Below are positions 1-8,508 of a DNA stretch of 64,000 nt, piece by piece (position 1 is the first letter of the stretch; every line of letters begins with the position of its first letter). Below the pieces are notes generated by a model. It searched no databases. It saw only the letters and a program-made list of their open reading frames with translations, and was not told the origin of the DNA. The stretch is from Calothrix sp. 336/3. GTDB lineage: Bacteria; Cyanobacteriota; Cyanobacteriia; Cyanobacteriales; Nostocaceae. The translations under genes and the position numbers were made by a program. Location of the stretch: assembly GCF_000734895.2 (NCBI RefSeq), contig NZ_CP011382.1, positions 1,280,700 through 1,344,699 on the forward strand. The letters run 5' to 3'.

Positions 1-2
1 GA

Positions 3-506
3 TACAAGGCAAAAGACCATGGGAAGGTGAAATTATCGATCGCCGTGGTGTTAATATTTGCCGCGATCGCCTTTCCGACTCTGATTGCAACTACAGGTAT
101 CTGGGGATTCGTGAAATACTGGTTTATCCCCTGGATGGTGTACCATTTCTGGATGAGTACCTTCACCTACGTTCACCACACATCTCCCAATGTTCCCTTT
201 GCAGAGGCAGATAAATGGAATGAGGCGATCGCCCAACTATCGGGTACAGTTCACTGTGATTATCCTCGGTGGGTAGAATTCCTATGCCATGACATTAATG
301 TTCATGTTCCCCACCATATTTCTACAGCGATTCCTTCCTATAATTTGCGACTTGCCCATGGCATCATCAAAGAAAAGTGGGGTACATATCTCCATGAAGA
401 ATGTCGCTTTTCTTGGTCTTTAATGAAGCAAATTACCGACAAATGTCATCTGTATCAAACAGATTCCGGCTATTTGTCCTTTAATGAATATTTCAATTCT
501 AAGTAA
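3..506 (+). CDS. desA: Delta-12 acyl-lipid desaturase DesA, C-terminal part (cut by window edge)
   Basis: The frame is open back to the left edge, so only the last 167 residues are present and the GTG at 27 is not a real start. DesA-type enzymes put the delta-12 double bond into fatty acids of membrane glycerolipids, using ferredoxin and a di-iron centre. The fragment has a hydrophobic membrane stretch, the sequence [12 protein letters not shown] typical of cyanobacterial DesA, and the third histidine box HVPHH. A desB gene follows about 170 bases downstream on the same strand, the usual des gene arrangement in Nostocales. The delta-12 assignment is inferred from the HHTSPNVPF signature and the neighbour; the di-iron desaturase family is certain. 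Confidence 0.88.
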   Translation, partial: YKAKDHGKVKLSIAVVLIFAAIAFPTLIATTGIWGFVKYWFIPWMVYHFWMSTFTYVHHTSPNVPFAEADKWNEAIAQLSGTVHCDYPRWVEFLCHDINVHVPHHISTAIPSYNLRLAHGIIKEKWGTYLHEECRFSWSLMKQITDKCHLYQTDSGYLSFNEYFNSK

Positions 507-672
507 TAGTGGCAATTGATTACTAGTGAGTGCTGGGAATATCAAATCTCAGCACCAAAATAGTCCGAAAAATAGCCAGCTGATAAATATTTCAGTTTGA
601 GTGATATATAACACTCTTGCATTTTCAAGAGCGTTGATTACCTTGTCAAATTTCATCTCAAAACCAAATAAA

Positions 673-1749
673 GTGCAATCGAATACCCTTTCATCGCATC
701 TGCAAAATTCAGCCATAGCTGAAGAAACAACCCAGCTACCCTTTACCCTAGCAGATATCAAAGCAGCGATTCCCCCAGAATGCTTTGAGCCAAACGTAGG
801 AAAATCTTTATATTTTTTCTTCCGTGATATCTTCATTATTGGTTTACTCTACGCAGTTGCCGCTTATTTAGATTCCTGGTATTTTTTCCCCATTTTTTGG
901 GTAATGCAAGGAACCATGTTTTGGGCTTTATTTGTAGTTGGACATGACTGCGGACACCAATCTTTTTCTAAGCACAAATGGTTAAATGATTTAATTGGTC
1001 ATTTATCCCATACACCGATTCTTGTACCATACCATGGTTGGCGTATTAGCCACCGCACCCACCACAAGAATACAGGACACTTAGATAATGATGAAAGCTG
1101 GTATCCTGTCAGCGAAACGCAATACAAGGAAATGCCTTTAATTCAGAAAATTGGGCGCTACTATGTGTTTTTGCTAGCCTATCCCATATACATCTTCAGA
1201 CGCTCTCCCAACAAAGAAGGTTCACATTTTCTCCCCAGTAGTCCCCTGTTCAAACCTTCCGAAAAGTGGGATATCATCACCAGTACAACCCTCTGGATTT
1301 CTATGGTTGGTTTGCTAGGTTTCCTCACCTATCAATGGGGTGGAATGTGGTTGTTGAAATACTACGCCATGCCCTATATTGTCTTCATCATCTGGTTAGA
1401 TTTGGTGACATTTCTACACCATACCGAAGCAGATATTCCTTGGTATCGTGAAGGAGAATGGACTTTCTTAAAAGGTGCCCTATCCACCATCGATAGAGAT
1501 TATGGTTTTATCAACCATATTCACCATGATATTGGTACACACGTTGCTCACCATATTTTTTTAAATATGCCTCACTACAATTTGCTGAAAGCAACAGAGG
1601 CAATTAAACCGCTTTTAGGTGAATATTATCGCAAATCATCCGAACCGATTTGGAAGTCAACCTGGAATTCTTGTGTTAGTTGTCATTTTGTACCTGACAA
1701 TGGCAAGAAGGTTTACTATCAACCACCAAGCCAATTAAGTGCTGATTAG
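673..1749 (+). CDS. desB: Omega-3 (delta-15) acyl-lipid desaturase DesB
   Basis: Membrane di-iron desaturase that converts linoleoyl to alpha-linolenoyl chains in membrane lipids, part of cold acclimation. Three histidine boxes are visible: HDCGH near residue 91, HRTHH near 126 and HVAHH near 290, with membrane segments between boxes 1 and 2 and in the middle of the protein. The N-terminal phrase QLPFTLADIKAAIPPECFEP is characteristic of DesB. I chose the GTG at 673 (protein begins MQSNT, about 358 aa) because family members usually start with a similar MQS sequence. The frame is open up to a GTG at 601, which would add 24 residues, and neither start has a clear Shine-Dalgarno. A hairpin terminator follows. 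Confidence 0.9.
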   Translation: MQSNTLSSHLQNSAIAEETTQLPFTLADIKAAIPPECFEPNVGKSLYFFFRDIFIIGLLYAVAAYLDSWYFFPIFWVMQGTMFWALFVVGHDCGHQSFSKHKWLNDLIGHLSHTPILVPYHGWRISHRTHHKNTGHLDNDESWYPVSETQYKEMPLIQKIGRYYVFLLAYPIYIFRRSPNKEGSHFLPSSPLFKPSEKWDIITSTTLWISMVGLLGFLTYQWGGMWLLKYYAMPYIVFIIWLDLVTFLHHTEADIPWYREGEWTFLKGALSTIDRDYGFINHIHHDIGTHVAHHIFLNMPHYNLLKATEAIKPLLGEYYRKSSEPIWKSTWNSCVSCHFVPDNGKKVYYQPPSQLSAD

Positions 1750-1779
1750 TTAGCGTTTATTAGGACAACTTTTGTAAGC

Positions 1780-1813
1780 AAAGGAGTGATGAAAATATTG
1801 CTCCTTTTTTTTA
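1780..1813 (+). terminator. Intrinsic terminator after desB
   Basis: Inverted repeat AAAGGAG / CTCCTTT with a loop of about 14 bases, followed at once by a run of T. It lies about 30 bases after the desB stop, so it probably ends the desA-desB transcript. Confidence 0.75.
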
Positions 1814-1911
1814 TTTTGTAAAAATAATTTGGTATGTCGGTATTGGCGAGGGAATTGGTTTCAGCCATACTCTAAAGATGAAATACAAGAATTACTGGAC
1901 TCAGGCGCAAG

Positions 1912-2580
1912 ATGAGTGAGAATCGAAATTACGCCAGAATGCTAGCAGCAAAATATACCCAAGATGGAAAACCAATGGAATGGTTTGAGGAACTTTACAG
2001 GCAAGCCATGGAGGGGGAAGCGATTGTACCTTGGGCGGATTTACGGGCAAATCCCAACCTGGTGGAATGGTTAGAGAATTACCAGGTAGAAGGAAAAGGC
2101 AAGACAGCGTTAAAAGTTGGCTGTGGGTTGGGAGATGATGTCGAAGAATTGTGTCAGCGAGGGTTTAAGACTATCGGCTTTGATATTTCTGCCTCAGCCA
2201 TTCAATGGTGTCAAAATCGCTTTCCAGAATCTTTAGCTGAGTATGTTGTGGCGGATTTGTTCCATCCCTCACCTCAATGGTACCAAGGGTTTGATTTTGT
2301 CTTGGAGACTTACACAATTCAAGCATTACCCCCAAGCAGACATCGGAGCGCGATCGCCCAAATTGCTAATTTCGTTGCTCCCCAAGGCAAACTACTGTTG
2401 ATTTGTCGAGGTAGAGAGGAACAGGAGGATCCGGGACAATTACCCTATCCTCTCACACAAGCTGAGGTCATGGGATTTGTGGAATGTGGCTTATCCCTAG
2501 AACGATTTGAAGATTATCTAGATGAATCAGAATCCCCTCCAGTCAGGAGATTTCGAGTCACCTTCACCAGAAATAATTAG
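1912..2580 (+). CDS. SAM-dependent class I methyltransferase (TPMT-like)
   Basis: 222-aa Rossmann-fold methyltransferase. The SAM-binding motif I is LKVGCGLGDDVEEL near residues 66-79, followed by TIGFDISASAIQWC (acidic end of strand 2) and the motif IV region DFVLETYTIQALPP. This resembles the thiopurine methyltransferase-like group common in cyanobacteria. The substrate cannot be read from the sequence. It stands alone between the desB terminator and a short tandem repeat, so there is no operon context. The ATG at 1912 follows the sequence GGCGCAAG, which is not a strong ribosome site, but the protein begins close to where the conserved domain does. Confidence 0.8.
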   Translation: MSENRNYARMLAAKYTQDGKPMEWFEELYRQAMEGEAIVPWADLRANPNLVEWLENYQVEGKGKTALKVGCGLGDDVEELCQRGFKTIGFDISASAIQWCQNRFPESLAEYVVADLFHPSPQWYQGFDFVLETYTIQALPPSRHRSAIAQIANFVAPQGKLLLICRGREEQEDPGQLPYPLTQAEVMGFVECGLSLERFEDYLDESESPPVRRFRVTFTRNN

Positions 2581-2649
2581 TGAAGTAGCCGTCATGAACT
2601 GCGTACACCAGGACAGATGAAAATAGGCATTGGGCATTAATTATTTCTC

Positions 2650-2702
2650 CCTTATCCCCCTTGTCCCCCTTGTCCCCCTTGTCCCCCTTGTCCCCCTTAT
2701 CC
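2650..2702. repeat. 9-bp tandem repeat (TTGTCCCCC type)
   Basis: Four perfect copies of a 9-bp unit CCCCCTTGT with degenerate copies at both ends, in the gap between the methyltransferase and prfB. It resembles the short tandemly repeated repetitive (STRR) sequences of heterocystous cyanobacteria, though the classic units are 7 bp. An apparent open frame through it, encoding a run of VPL tripeptides, is an artefact of the repeat. Confidence 0.8.
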
Positions 2703-2847
2703 CCTGCTTTTTCAAGCTAGGTCGGATGGATCTATTTGTCATGCAGCTTTATATGGCGATCGCTCCTTACAAGAAAATGCTAATTCAAGTTACAATAGGT
2801 AATCATCGCTTACCAAAATTAGCAGCGATATTTGTGTAATTACGACT

Positions 2848-3967
2848 ATGGAAGTATTGGAACTGAAGCGGGAAATCGAAACGTTGTCTAGTCGCCTGGG
2901 TAAAACCCAGGACTATCTTTGACATCCCCGCACTCACAGCCAGAATTCAAGATTTAGAACAAATTGCCGCCCAACCAGAATTTTGGGATGACCAAAATCA
3001 GGCACAAAAAACTCTGCAAGAATTAAATGACCTCAAGGACAACTTACAACAGTATGAACAATGGCAAGCCAGTTTAGCCGATACCAGAGCTGTACTGGAA
3101 CTGTTGGAGCTAGAAACTGACGCAGGGCTATTAGAGGAAGCAGAATCAACTATTACTACACTCAACCGTGAATTGGAACAGTGGGAGCTACTCCAGTTAC
3201 TTTCTGGAACCTACGATGACCAAGGTGCAGTCTTGACAATTAACGCCGGGGCTGGTGGTACCGATGCTCAGGACTGGGCAGAAATGTTACTGCGGATGTA
3301 TACCCGTTGGGCAGAAAGTCACGGCTACAAGGTGCAATTAAGCGAACTTTCCGATGGAGACGAAGCTGGTATAAAATCTGCAACCCTGGAAATTACTGGT
3401 AAGTATGCCTATGGGTATTTGCGTTCAGAAACCGGAACCCACCGTTTAGTGAGAATTTCCCCTTTCAATGCCAATGGGAAACGGCAAACTAGCTTTGCTG
3501 GGGTGGAGGTGATGCCACAAATTGATGGTTCTGTGCAACTAGACATTCCTGAGAAGGATTTAGAGATTACCACGTCGCGATCGGGGGGTAAGGGTGGACA
3601 AAACGTAAACAAGGTAGAAACTGCCGTGCGAGTCGTTCACCTCCCTACAGGTTTAGCTGTGCGCTGTACCGAAGAACGTAGCCAGCTGCAAAACAAAGAG
3701 AAAGCCCTTGCCCGGTTGAAAGCGAGGTTGCTAGTGATTGCCCAAGAGCAACGCGCCCAGGAAATTGCCGAAATTCGCGGTGATATGGTGGAAGCATCCT
3801 GGGGAAACCAAATTCGTAACTATGTTTTTCACCCTTACCAAATGGTGAAAGACTTACGGACAAACGTGGAGACAACCGCGATCGCAGATGTCATGAATGG
3901 TGAAATCGATCCCTTCATCCAATCCTACCTCCGCCAAGAAAATCAACTGATAGATACGACAGTCTAG
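2848..3967 (+). CDS. prfB: Peptide chain release factor 2, with programmed +1 frameshift
   Basis: RF2 recognises UGA and UAA and releases the finished peptide on the ribosome. The gene is read as 2848..2919 joined to 2921..3967 (372 aa). The zero frame starts [10 protein letters not shown] and meets an in-frame TGA at 2920-2922 after codon 24. The context TAT CTT TGA C is the classical RF2 shift site, preceded by a CAGGA Shine-Dalgarno-like stimulator. After the shift the frame continues [10 protein letters not shown] and is open to the end. The RF2 discriminator SPF lies in RISPFNANG and the catalytic GGQ in [11 protein letters not shown]. Shifting requires slow UGA decoding, so RF2 limits its own synthesis. 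It heads a conserved block with DUF3285, ybeY and dgkA. Confidence 0.96.
2905..2923 (+). promoter_or_regulatory. RF2 autoregulatory +1 frameshift site
   Basis: CAGGAC TAT CTT TGA C: slippery CTT codon, in-frame TGA at 2920-2922 followed by C, and an internal Shine-Dalgarno-like AGGA upstream. Both reading frames on either side encode RF2 sequence, so the TGA is regulatory and not a mutation. Confidence 0.93.
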
Positions 3968-4110
3968 GAAATAGGGAGTAGGAAACAGGGAAGCGGATTT
4001 TTTCTGTCACCTATTACCTATTCCCCGCCACCCATGACCAAATTGCCAAACAGGCAGCTCTTGTTTCAACAAACTGTTACATTTATAAAAGAGTTTGTTA
4101 TCAAATCATC

Positions 4111-4266
4111 ATGAGCGACTCCCCTTCTCCAGACCGTCAGCCCAGTTATGTCAAACTAGCCATGCGTAACATGGTGCAAAAGGGTAGGACTTCCTTTAAG
4201 CATTTTGCCCTGACTACGGTAGGGCTATTAGCCGTTTTTATTGGTCTTGCTTACTTAACTCGCTAG
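4111..4266 (+). CDS. Small DUF3285-type membrane protein (51 aa)
   Basis: The ATG at 4111 opens a 51-residue frame ending at a TAG at 4264. The protein is a basic, polar N-terminal half (RQPSYVKLAMRNMVQKGRTS) and a C-terminal hydrophobic segment (FALTTVGLLAVFIGLAYLT), so it should be a single-pass membrane protein. The size, the sequence style and the place between prfB and ybeY match the cyanobacterial DUF3285 family as I remember it. Its function is unknown. Its stop lies 20 bases before the ybeY start, which suggests co-transcription. Confidence 0.8.
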   Translation: MSDSPSPDRQPSYVKLAMRNMVQKGRTSFKHFALTTVGLLAVFIGLAYLTR

Positions 4267-4286
4267 CTTTGGGAGAATAACAGCTA

Positions 4287-4808
4287 GTGCAAGTTGAATT
4301 ATATATTCAAGATAATTTCCAGCCATCCCCAGGGAGAAATGACAATCCAGAGGATGAGTCAACTTCTGTCACCCTAGAATCTTGGGATAACTGGTTTCAG
4401 AATTGGCTAGAAACACTGCAAATAGAAATCCCCCCAGCCTTATCCTACGAAATCGGGCTGAGGTTAACCAATGACAGAGAAATTCAGGAACTAAATTCCC
4501 AGTATCGTCATCAGGATAAACCAACGGATGTCCTGGCTTTTGCGGCAATGGAAACCGACTTACCCCAGCTTCCGGATATGATTTCCTTACCTTTGTATCT
4601 AGGGGATATTGTCATTTCTATAGATACTGCCAAACGACAGGCAAAACAACAAGAACATTCTTTATCAACAGAATTAGCTTGGTTAGCTGCCCACGGTTTA
4701 CTACATTTGCTGGGTTGGGATCATCCTGACGAAGCCAGTTTAATGAAAATGCTGCAACAGCAAGTGATATTACTGAAGTCAGTAGGTATTACTATTGACT
4801 TAGAATAG
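4287..4808 (+). CDS. ybeY: Endoribonuclease YbeY (16S rRNA maturation)
   Basis: Zinc-dependent single-strand RNase needed for 16S rRNA 3'-end processing and ribosome quality control. The metal-binding motif H-x3-H-x5-H is seen as HGLLHLLGWDH near residues 138-148, and the upstream ELNSQYRHQDKPTDVLAFA block is the other family hallmark. 173 aa is normal for cyanobacteria. It starts at a GTG (MQVELYIQDN) with a GGGAG ribosome site about 11 bases upstream. It lies between the DUF3285 gene and dgkA in the common YbeY-DgkA order. Confidence 0.95.
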   Translation: MQVELYIQDNFQPSPGRNDNPEDESTSVTLESWDNWFQNWLETLQIEIPPALSYEIGLRLTNDREIQELNSQYRHQDKPTDVLAFAAMETDLPQLPDMISLPLYLGDIVISIDTAKRQAKQQEHSLSTELAWLAAHGLLHLLGWDHPDEASLMKMLQQQVILLKSVGITIDLE

Positions 4809-4943
4809 CATTGCTTGTTTTGAGTAAAACCAAGAATTATTGTACATATGTGAAGCTTTAATAGCGAATATTTACTAAAGCTATCTGCGTTGAAAATATC
4901 CCTTAAGTTTAAGTTTATAAATCTGCCGCTTATAATTATCACT

Positions 4944-5420
4944 ATGTCTCAACAAGTCTCCTCAAAATCTTCTAGCAAAGCCAATAGCAATACCAATAAT
5001 TTGGAAAAAGCTGTTGACAATAAACGACAGCTATCTTGGCAGGTAGCGAGTAATTTATTTATCAGCTTTAAATACGCATGGTGTGGTATTGCTTATGCTT
5101 TTCAAACCCAGCGTAACTTCCGGATTCATGTGGCTGTATTTGTGTTGGCACTAACTTTAAGTTTTGTGTTGCGGTTGCGACCAGTGGAAATTGCCACTAT
5201 TACCATTACCAGTGGTTTAGTCTTGGCATTAGAATTAATTAATACGGCGATTGAGTCTCTAGTTGATTTAACTGTAAAACAGACCTATCACGATTTAGCG
5301 AAAATTGCCAAGGATTGTGCTGCGGGCGCGGTGTTAGTTGCAGCATTCGTCGCGATTATTGTGGCAGCTATTTTGTTACTACCACCCTTGTTTGTCTTCG
5401 GGATGTCATTGATACAGTAG
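4944..5420 (+). CDS. dgkA: Diacylglycerol/undecaprenol kinase, DgkA family
   Basis: Integral membrane lipid kinase of about 158 aa. In most bacteria outside the Enterobacteria this family phosphorylates undecaprenol for cell-wall lipid carrier recycling. The family core is visible: RNFRIHVAVFVL, then LVLALELINTAIESLVDLT with the conserved E-x-x-N-T-A-I-E metal and substrate site, followed by KIAKDCAAGAVL and a last membrane helix. The frame is open from 4890, but I chose the ATG at 4944 because the extra residues are a non-conserved AT-rich run. A 35-residue polar, Ser/Asn/Lys-rich cytoplasmic leader precedes the conserved domain. It follows ybeY with a gap of about 135 bases. Confidence 0.92.
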   Translation: MSQQVSSKSSSKANSNTNNLEKAVDNKRQLSWQVASNLFISFKYAWCGIAYAFQTQRNFRIHVAVFVLALTLSFVLRLRPVEIATITITSGLVLALELINTAIESLVDLTVKQTYHDLAKIAKDCAAGAVLVAAFVAIIVAAILLLPPLFVFGMSLIQ

Positions 5421-5529
5421 GTATATCTGTCACCTGATTTGCGGACAATCAAACACAATAGTATTGTGCAGGATGTGCGAGCATAGCGTAGCGGAAAGGA
5501 GTTCTATCGCAGCGAGGAGATGAATATTA

Positions 5530-6129
5530 GTGCTGATAGTCATTGATAATTACGACAGCTTTACCTACAATTTGGTACAGTATCTGGGGGAATTGGCAGC
5601 AGATTTCCCCATAGCGGCAGAAATTCAAGTTTTTCGCAATGATAAAATCTCGATTGAGGAAATTCGCGCTCTTCAACCCGATGGTATTGTAATTTCTCCA
5701 GGACCTGGACGACCAGAAGATGCAGGTGTTTCCTTGAATTTAATTGAGAAATTGGGACCGGAGTTACCGATTCTCGGTGTTTGCTTAGGACATCAAAGCA
5801 TTGGTCAGGTATTTGGTGGGAAAATTGTTTCTGCTCCCGAATTAATGCACGGTAAAACCTCCCCCGTATCCCACACAGGTGTAGGTGTTTTTCGGGGAAT
5901 CGAGAATCCGATGACCGCAACCCGGTATCATAGTTTGGTGATTGACCGTGACACTTGTCCAGAAGTGTTGGAAATCACTGCTTGGGTTGCAGATGGCACC
6001 ATCATGGGAGTACGACATCGGAACTATCCTCATATTGAGGGTGTCCAGTTTCACCCAGAGAGTGTCTTAACTAATTCAGGTAAACAGTTATTAAGAAACT
6101 TTCTGGAACAGTTACAGTCGAGAGAGTAA
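5530..6129 (+). CDS. trpG: Anthranilate/aminodeoxychorismate synthase glutamine amidotransferase subunit
   Basis: Class I glutamine amidotransferase of 199 aa that supplies ammonia to chorismate for anthranilate (tryptophan) and probably also p-aminobenzoate (folate). The hallmark sequences are [15 protein letters not shown] at the N-terminus, the nucleophile Cys in [11 protein letters not shown] near residue 84 and the catalytic His-Glu in [11 protein letters not shown] near residue 175. In cyanobacteria one such subunit is usually thought to serve both synthases. It starts at a GTG (MLIVIDNYD). No synthase component I gene lies nearby. The next gene begins 3 bases after its stop, so the two are likely co-transcribed. 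Confidence 0.93.
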   Translation: MLIVIDNYDSFTYNLVQYLGELAADFPIAAEIQVFRNDKISIEEIRALQPDGIVISPGPGRPEDAGVSLNLIEKLGPELPILGVCLGHQSIGQVFGGKIVSAPELMHGKTSPVSHTGVGVFRGIENPMTATRYHSLVIDRDTCPEVLEITAWVADGTIMGVRHRNYPHIEGVQFHPESVLTNSGKQLLRNFLEQLQSRE

Positions 6130-6132
6130 TTG

Positions 6133-6894
6133 ATGAAACGACGGCAGTTATTGGGCTATGCTGGGGCGGGTTTAGTAACTAGTTTAGTTACAGGTTTGCC
6201 GTTCCCAGTGGATGCTAAATCTAGCGCTTCATTATCAATCCAGTGGTTAGGTCATACCTGCTTTCTATTCACTGGTGGTGGTATTAGAGTTTTGGTCAAT
6301 CCTTTTCGGACTCTTGGTTGTACTGCCAAGTATCGTCCCCCGAAGGTGGCAGCTGATTTAGTCTTAATTAGTAGTCAATTATTAGACGAGGGAGCGGTGG
6401 ATGGACTACCAGGAAGTCCCAAGTTAATTTATGAACCGGGGGTTTACGAATTTTCGGGAATCAAATTTCAAGGGGTGGCGATCGCCCACGATCGCAAAGG
6501 TGGTAGACAGTTTGGGAATAATACAGCTTGGCGATGGCAACAAGCAGGGATTAAGATTGTCCATCTGGGAGGAGCAGCAGCACCGATTTCCATTGAGCAA
6601 AAAATTCTCATGGGTAGTCCAGATGTGGCTTTAATTCCCGTAGGTGGAGGTGTAAAAGCTTACAATGCCGCAGAGGCAAAACAAGCAATGCAAGTCCTGA
6701 ATCCCAAAATTACGATTCCCACCCATTACCGCACAGCAGCAGCAGATACTGCTTGTGATATCTCCCCTGTAGATGATTTTCTGAATTTGATGCAAGGAGT
6801 AGCAATTAGTCGCAGCAGTGGTGACAGCATCACCCTGAGTAGCAATAAGTTGCCAGCTAATCCCACGGTACAGACTTTGAGTTATAAGTTTTAA
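6133..6894 (+). CDS. Tat-exported metallo-beta-lactamase-fold hydrolase (UlaG-like)
   Basis: 253 aa. The N-terminus MKRRQLLGYAGAGLVTSLVTG with a twin arginine followed by a hydrophobic stretch and an AKS cleavage-type end is a Tat signal peptide, so the mature protein should be periplasmic or thylakoid-lumenal. The mature part has the UlaG/YtnP-like layout: SIQWLGHTCFLFTGGGIRVLVNPF, then VAIAHDRKGG and PTHYRTAAAD. The canonical HxHxDH motif is not obvious, so metal binding may be altered and the substrate is unknown. The ATG at 6133 lies 3 bases after the trpG stop; a TTG one codon earlier is possible but less likely. Confidence 0.75.
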   Translation: MKRRQLLGYAGAGLVTSLVTGLPFPVDAKSSASLSIQWLGHTCFLFTGGGIRVLVNPFRTLGCTAKYRPPKVAADLVLISSQLLDEGAVDGLPGSPKLIYEPGVYEFSGIKFQGVAIAHDRKGGRQFGNNTAWRWQQAGIKIVHLGGAAAPISIEQKILMGSPDVALIPVGGGVKAYNAAEAKQAMQVLNPKITIPTHYRTAAADTACDISPVDDFLNLMQGVAISRSSGDSITLSSNKLPANPTVQTLSYKF

Positions 6895-6925
6895 AGATTG
6901 GCTGAAATCATTGGCAATATTACCT

Positions 6926-6964
6926 GTAGAACCCTAATTCCGGTGGAAATTGGGGTTCTTTCAG
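6926..6964 (+). terminator. Hairpin AGAACCC / GGGTTCT
   Basis: A stem of AGAACCCTAATT pairing with AATTGGGGTTCT (one G-T pair) around a short loop, about 30 bases after the metallo-hydrolase stop. There is only a weak T-run (TTCTTTC). A similar AGAACCC/GGGTTCT hairpin occurs near 35217, so it belongs to a small family of hairpins in this genome that may act as terminators. Confidence 0.5.
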
Positions 6965-7052
6965 TAGTGGCGATTTTGATTAATGATTCCCGAACTCTTG
7001 GTATTATGTAAAAGCCTGAATATTTATTATTAACACAATCTCCACATTATTC

Positions 7053-8240
7053 ATGTCCGAGTCTCTTACTCCTCCTGCAACTAAACCCCAAAATCCGCAT
7101 TTCTCTTCAGGTCCCTGTGCAAAACGTCCTGGTTGGTCAGTGACTAATCTGAGTGATGCTTGTGTGGGGCGATCGCACCGTTCGGTTGATGGTAAAGCGA
7201 AACTCGCGTCAGTTATTGAATTATCTAAGCAGATTCTTGGTATCCCTGCTGACTATCGTCTCGGTATTGTCCCGGCTTCGGATACGGGAGCGGTGGAGAT
7301 GGCACTCTGGTCATTGCTAGGAGAACGACCCGTTGATATCTTGGCGTGGGAAAGCTTTGGTCAGGAATGGGTCAAAGATGTTACCGATGAATTGCAACTA
7401 GCCAATGTGAATTTGATGAAAGCACCCTACGGCAGCTTACCAGATTTATCGGCGGTGAATTTTGACCATGATGTGGTGTTTCTGTGGAATGGGACAACAT
7501 CCGGTGTGCGTGTTCCTAATGGAGATTGGATTGCCAGCGATCGCCAAGGTTTAACTATCTGTGATGCTACCTCCGCAGTCTTTGCCATGGATATACCCTG
7601 GGATAAATTAGATGTCGTCACCTATTCTTGGCAAAAAGTTCTCGGTGGAGAAGCCCAGCACGGTGTGATTATTCTGTCACCACGGGCAGTGGCACGTTTG
7701 GAAAGTTACCAACCACCCCGCCCCCTACCGAAGTTATTCCGGATGGCACAGAAGGGTAAGTTGATTGAGGGAATTTTCAAGGGTGACACAATTAATACAC
7801 CATCTATGTTATGTGTGGAAGATGCCCTAGATAGTTTGCATTGGGCAGAAAGTATTGGGGGATTGCCAGGTTTAATTGAGCGCAGTCAAGGAAATTTAGC
7901 GGCGATCGCCCAATGGGTAGAGCAGAGTGATTGGGCTGATTTCCTCGCAGAAAAGCCGGAAACCCGTTCCTGTACTTCGATTTGCCTGAAAATTACCGAT
8001 AGCTGGTTTACCACCCTCACCCCCGAACAACAGGCAGATTGTGCCAAGAAAATGACTAAACTCCTGGAAAAGGAAGGGGTTGCCTATGATATCGCTCCCT
8101 ATCGCTCTGCACCTCCAGGTTTACGGATTTGGGGTGGTGCGACGGTGGAAACTGCAAATATCCAAGCTCTATTACCTTGGTTAGATTGGGCATATGCTAG
8201 CGTGAAAGCTACCCTCGCTGTCCCTTCCACTACTGCTTAG
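7053..8240 (+). CDS. serC: Phosphoserine aminotransferase
   Basis: PLP-dependent class V aminotransferase that makes phosphoserine from 3-phosphohydroxypyruvate in serine biosynthesis. 395 aa. It begins with [15 protein letters not shown] and includes [13 protein letters not shown]. The PLP lysine is in [15 protein letters not shown] near residue 196, and the C-terminus has [14 protein letters not shown]. These are features of the SerC subtype also found in alphaproteobacteria and methanogens, distinct from the E. coli SerC. It is a single gene with a poor ribosome site at the ATG. Confidence 0.9.
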   Translation: MSESLTPPATKPQNPHFSSGPCAKRPGWSVTNLSDACVGRSHRSVDGKAKLASVIELSKQILGIPADYRLGIVPASDTGAVEMALWSLLGERPVDILAWESFGQEWVKDVTDELQLANVNLMKAPYGSLPDLSAVNFDHDVVFLWNGTTSGVRVPNGDWIASDRQGLTICDATSAVFAMDIPWDKLDVVTYSWQKVLGGEAQHGVIILSPRAVARLESYQPPRPLPKLFRMAQKGKLIEGIFKGDTINTPSMLCVEDALDSLHWAESIGGLPGLIERSQGNLAAIAQWVEQSDWADFLAEKPETRSCTSICLKITDSWFTTLTPEQQADCAKKMTKLLEKEGVAYDIAPYRSAPPGLRIWGGATVETANIQALLPWLDWAYASVKATLAVPSTTA

Positions 8241-8295
8241 AACAAAAATTAGATTCCGATGGAAGTCTGGGAAAGGTAAAAACATCAAATAATTG

Positions 8296-8325
8296 TAGTG
8301 CGGGCATCTTGCCCGCGTGAGCGAA
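8296..8325. repeat. Small hairpin repeat (GCGGGCATCTTGCCCGC)
   Basis: TGTAGTGCGGGCATCTTGCCCGCG forms a GCGGGC/GCCCGC hairpin. The opening TGTAGTG-x-GG-x-CATCTTGCCC is shared with the longer element at 13408, so this is a partial member of the same dispersed family. It sits downstream of serC. Confidence 0.55.
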
Positions 8326-8429
8326 AGGAAATAGTTTATGCCTACCCTTTCCCTGCAAACTTCCCTAGGATTCTGCCTCTGGTTCAATACTGCTCAAGAT
8401 ATTTTTAACTTTGTATTGTAAGTAATATT

Positions 8430-8466
8430 ACAAAACCCCAACTTACTGAGAGCAAGTGGGGGTTGG
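8430..8466. terminator. Hairpin between convergent serC and invertase
   Basis: CCCCAACTT pairs with AAGTGGGGG across a loop of about 10 bases, with AT-rich sequence on both sides. It lies between two convergent genes and could terminate in both directions. No clean T-run follows on the plus strand. Confidence 0.5.
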
Positions 8467-8508
8467 GATTATTGACTGATTTACCCAGAACTGATGCTAT
8501 TTTCCAAA

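Noticed and set aside
2630..2839. 69-codon frame encoding VPLVPL repeats
   Set aside because: It is only a translation of the 9-bp tandem repeat and neighbouring non-coding sequence.
2848..3103. Broken or frameshifted prfB
   Set aside because: The TGA at 2920 has the exact context of the RF2 programmed +1 shift and both frames encode RF2 sequence, so the gene is intact.
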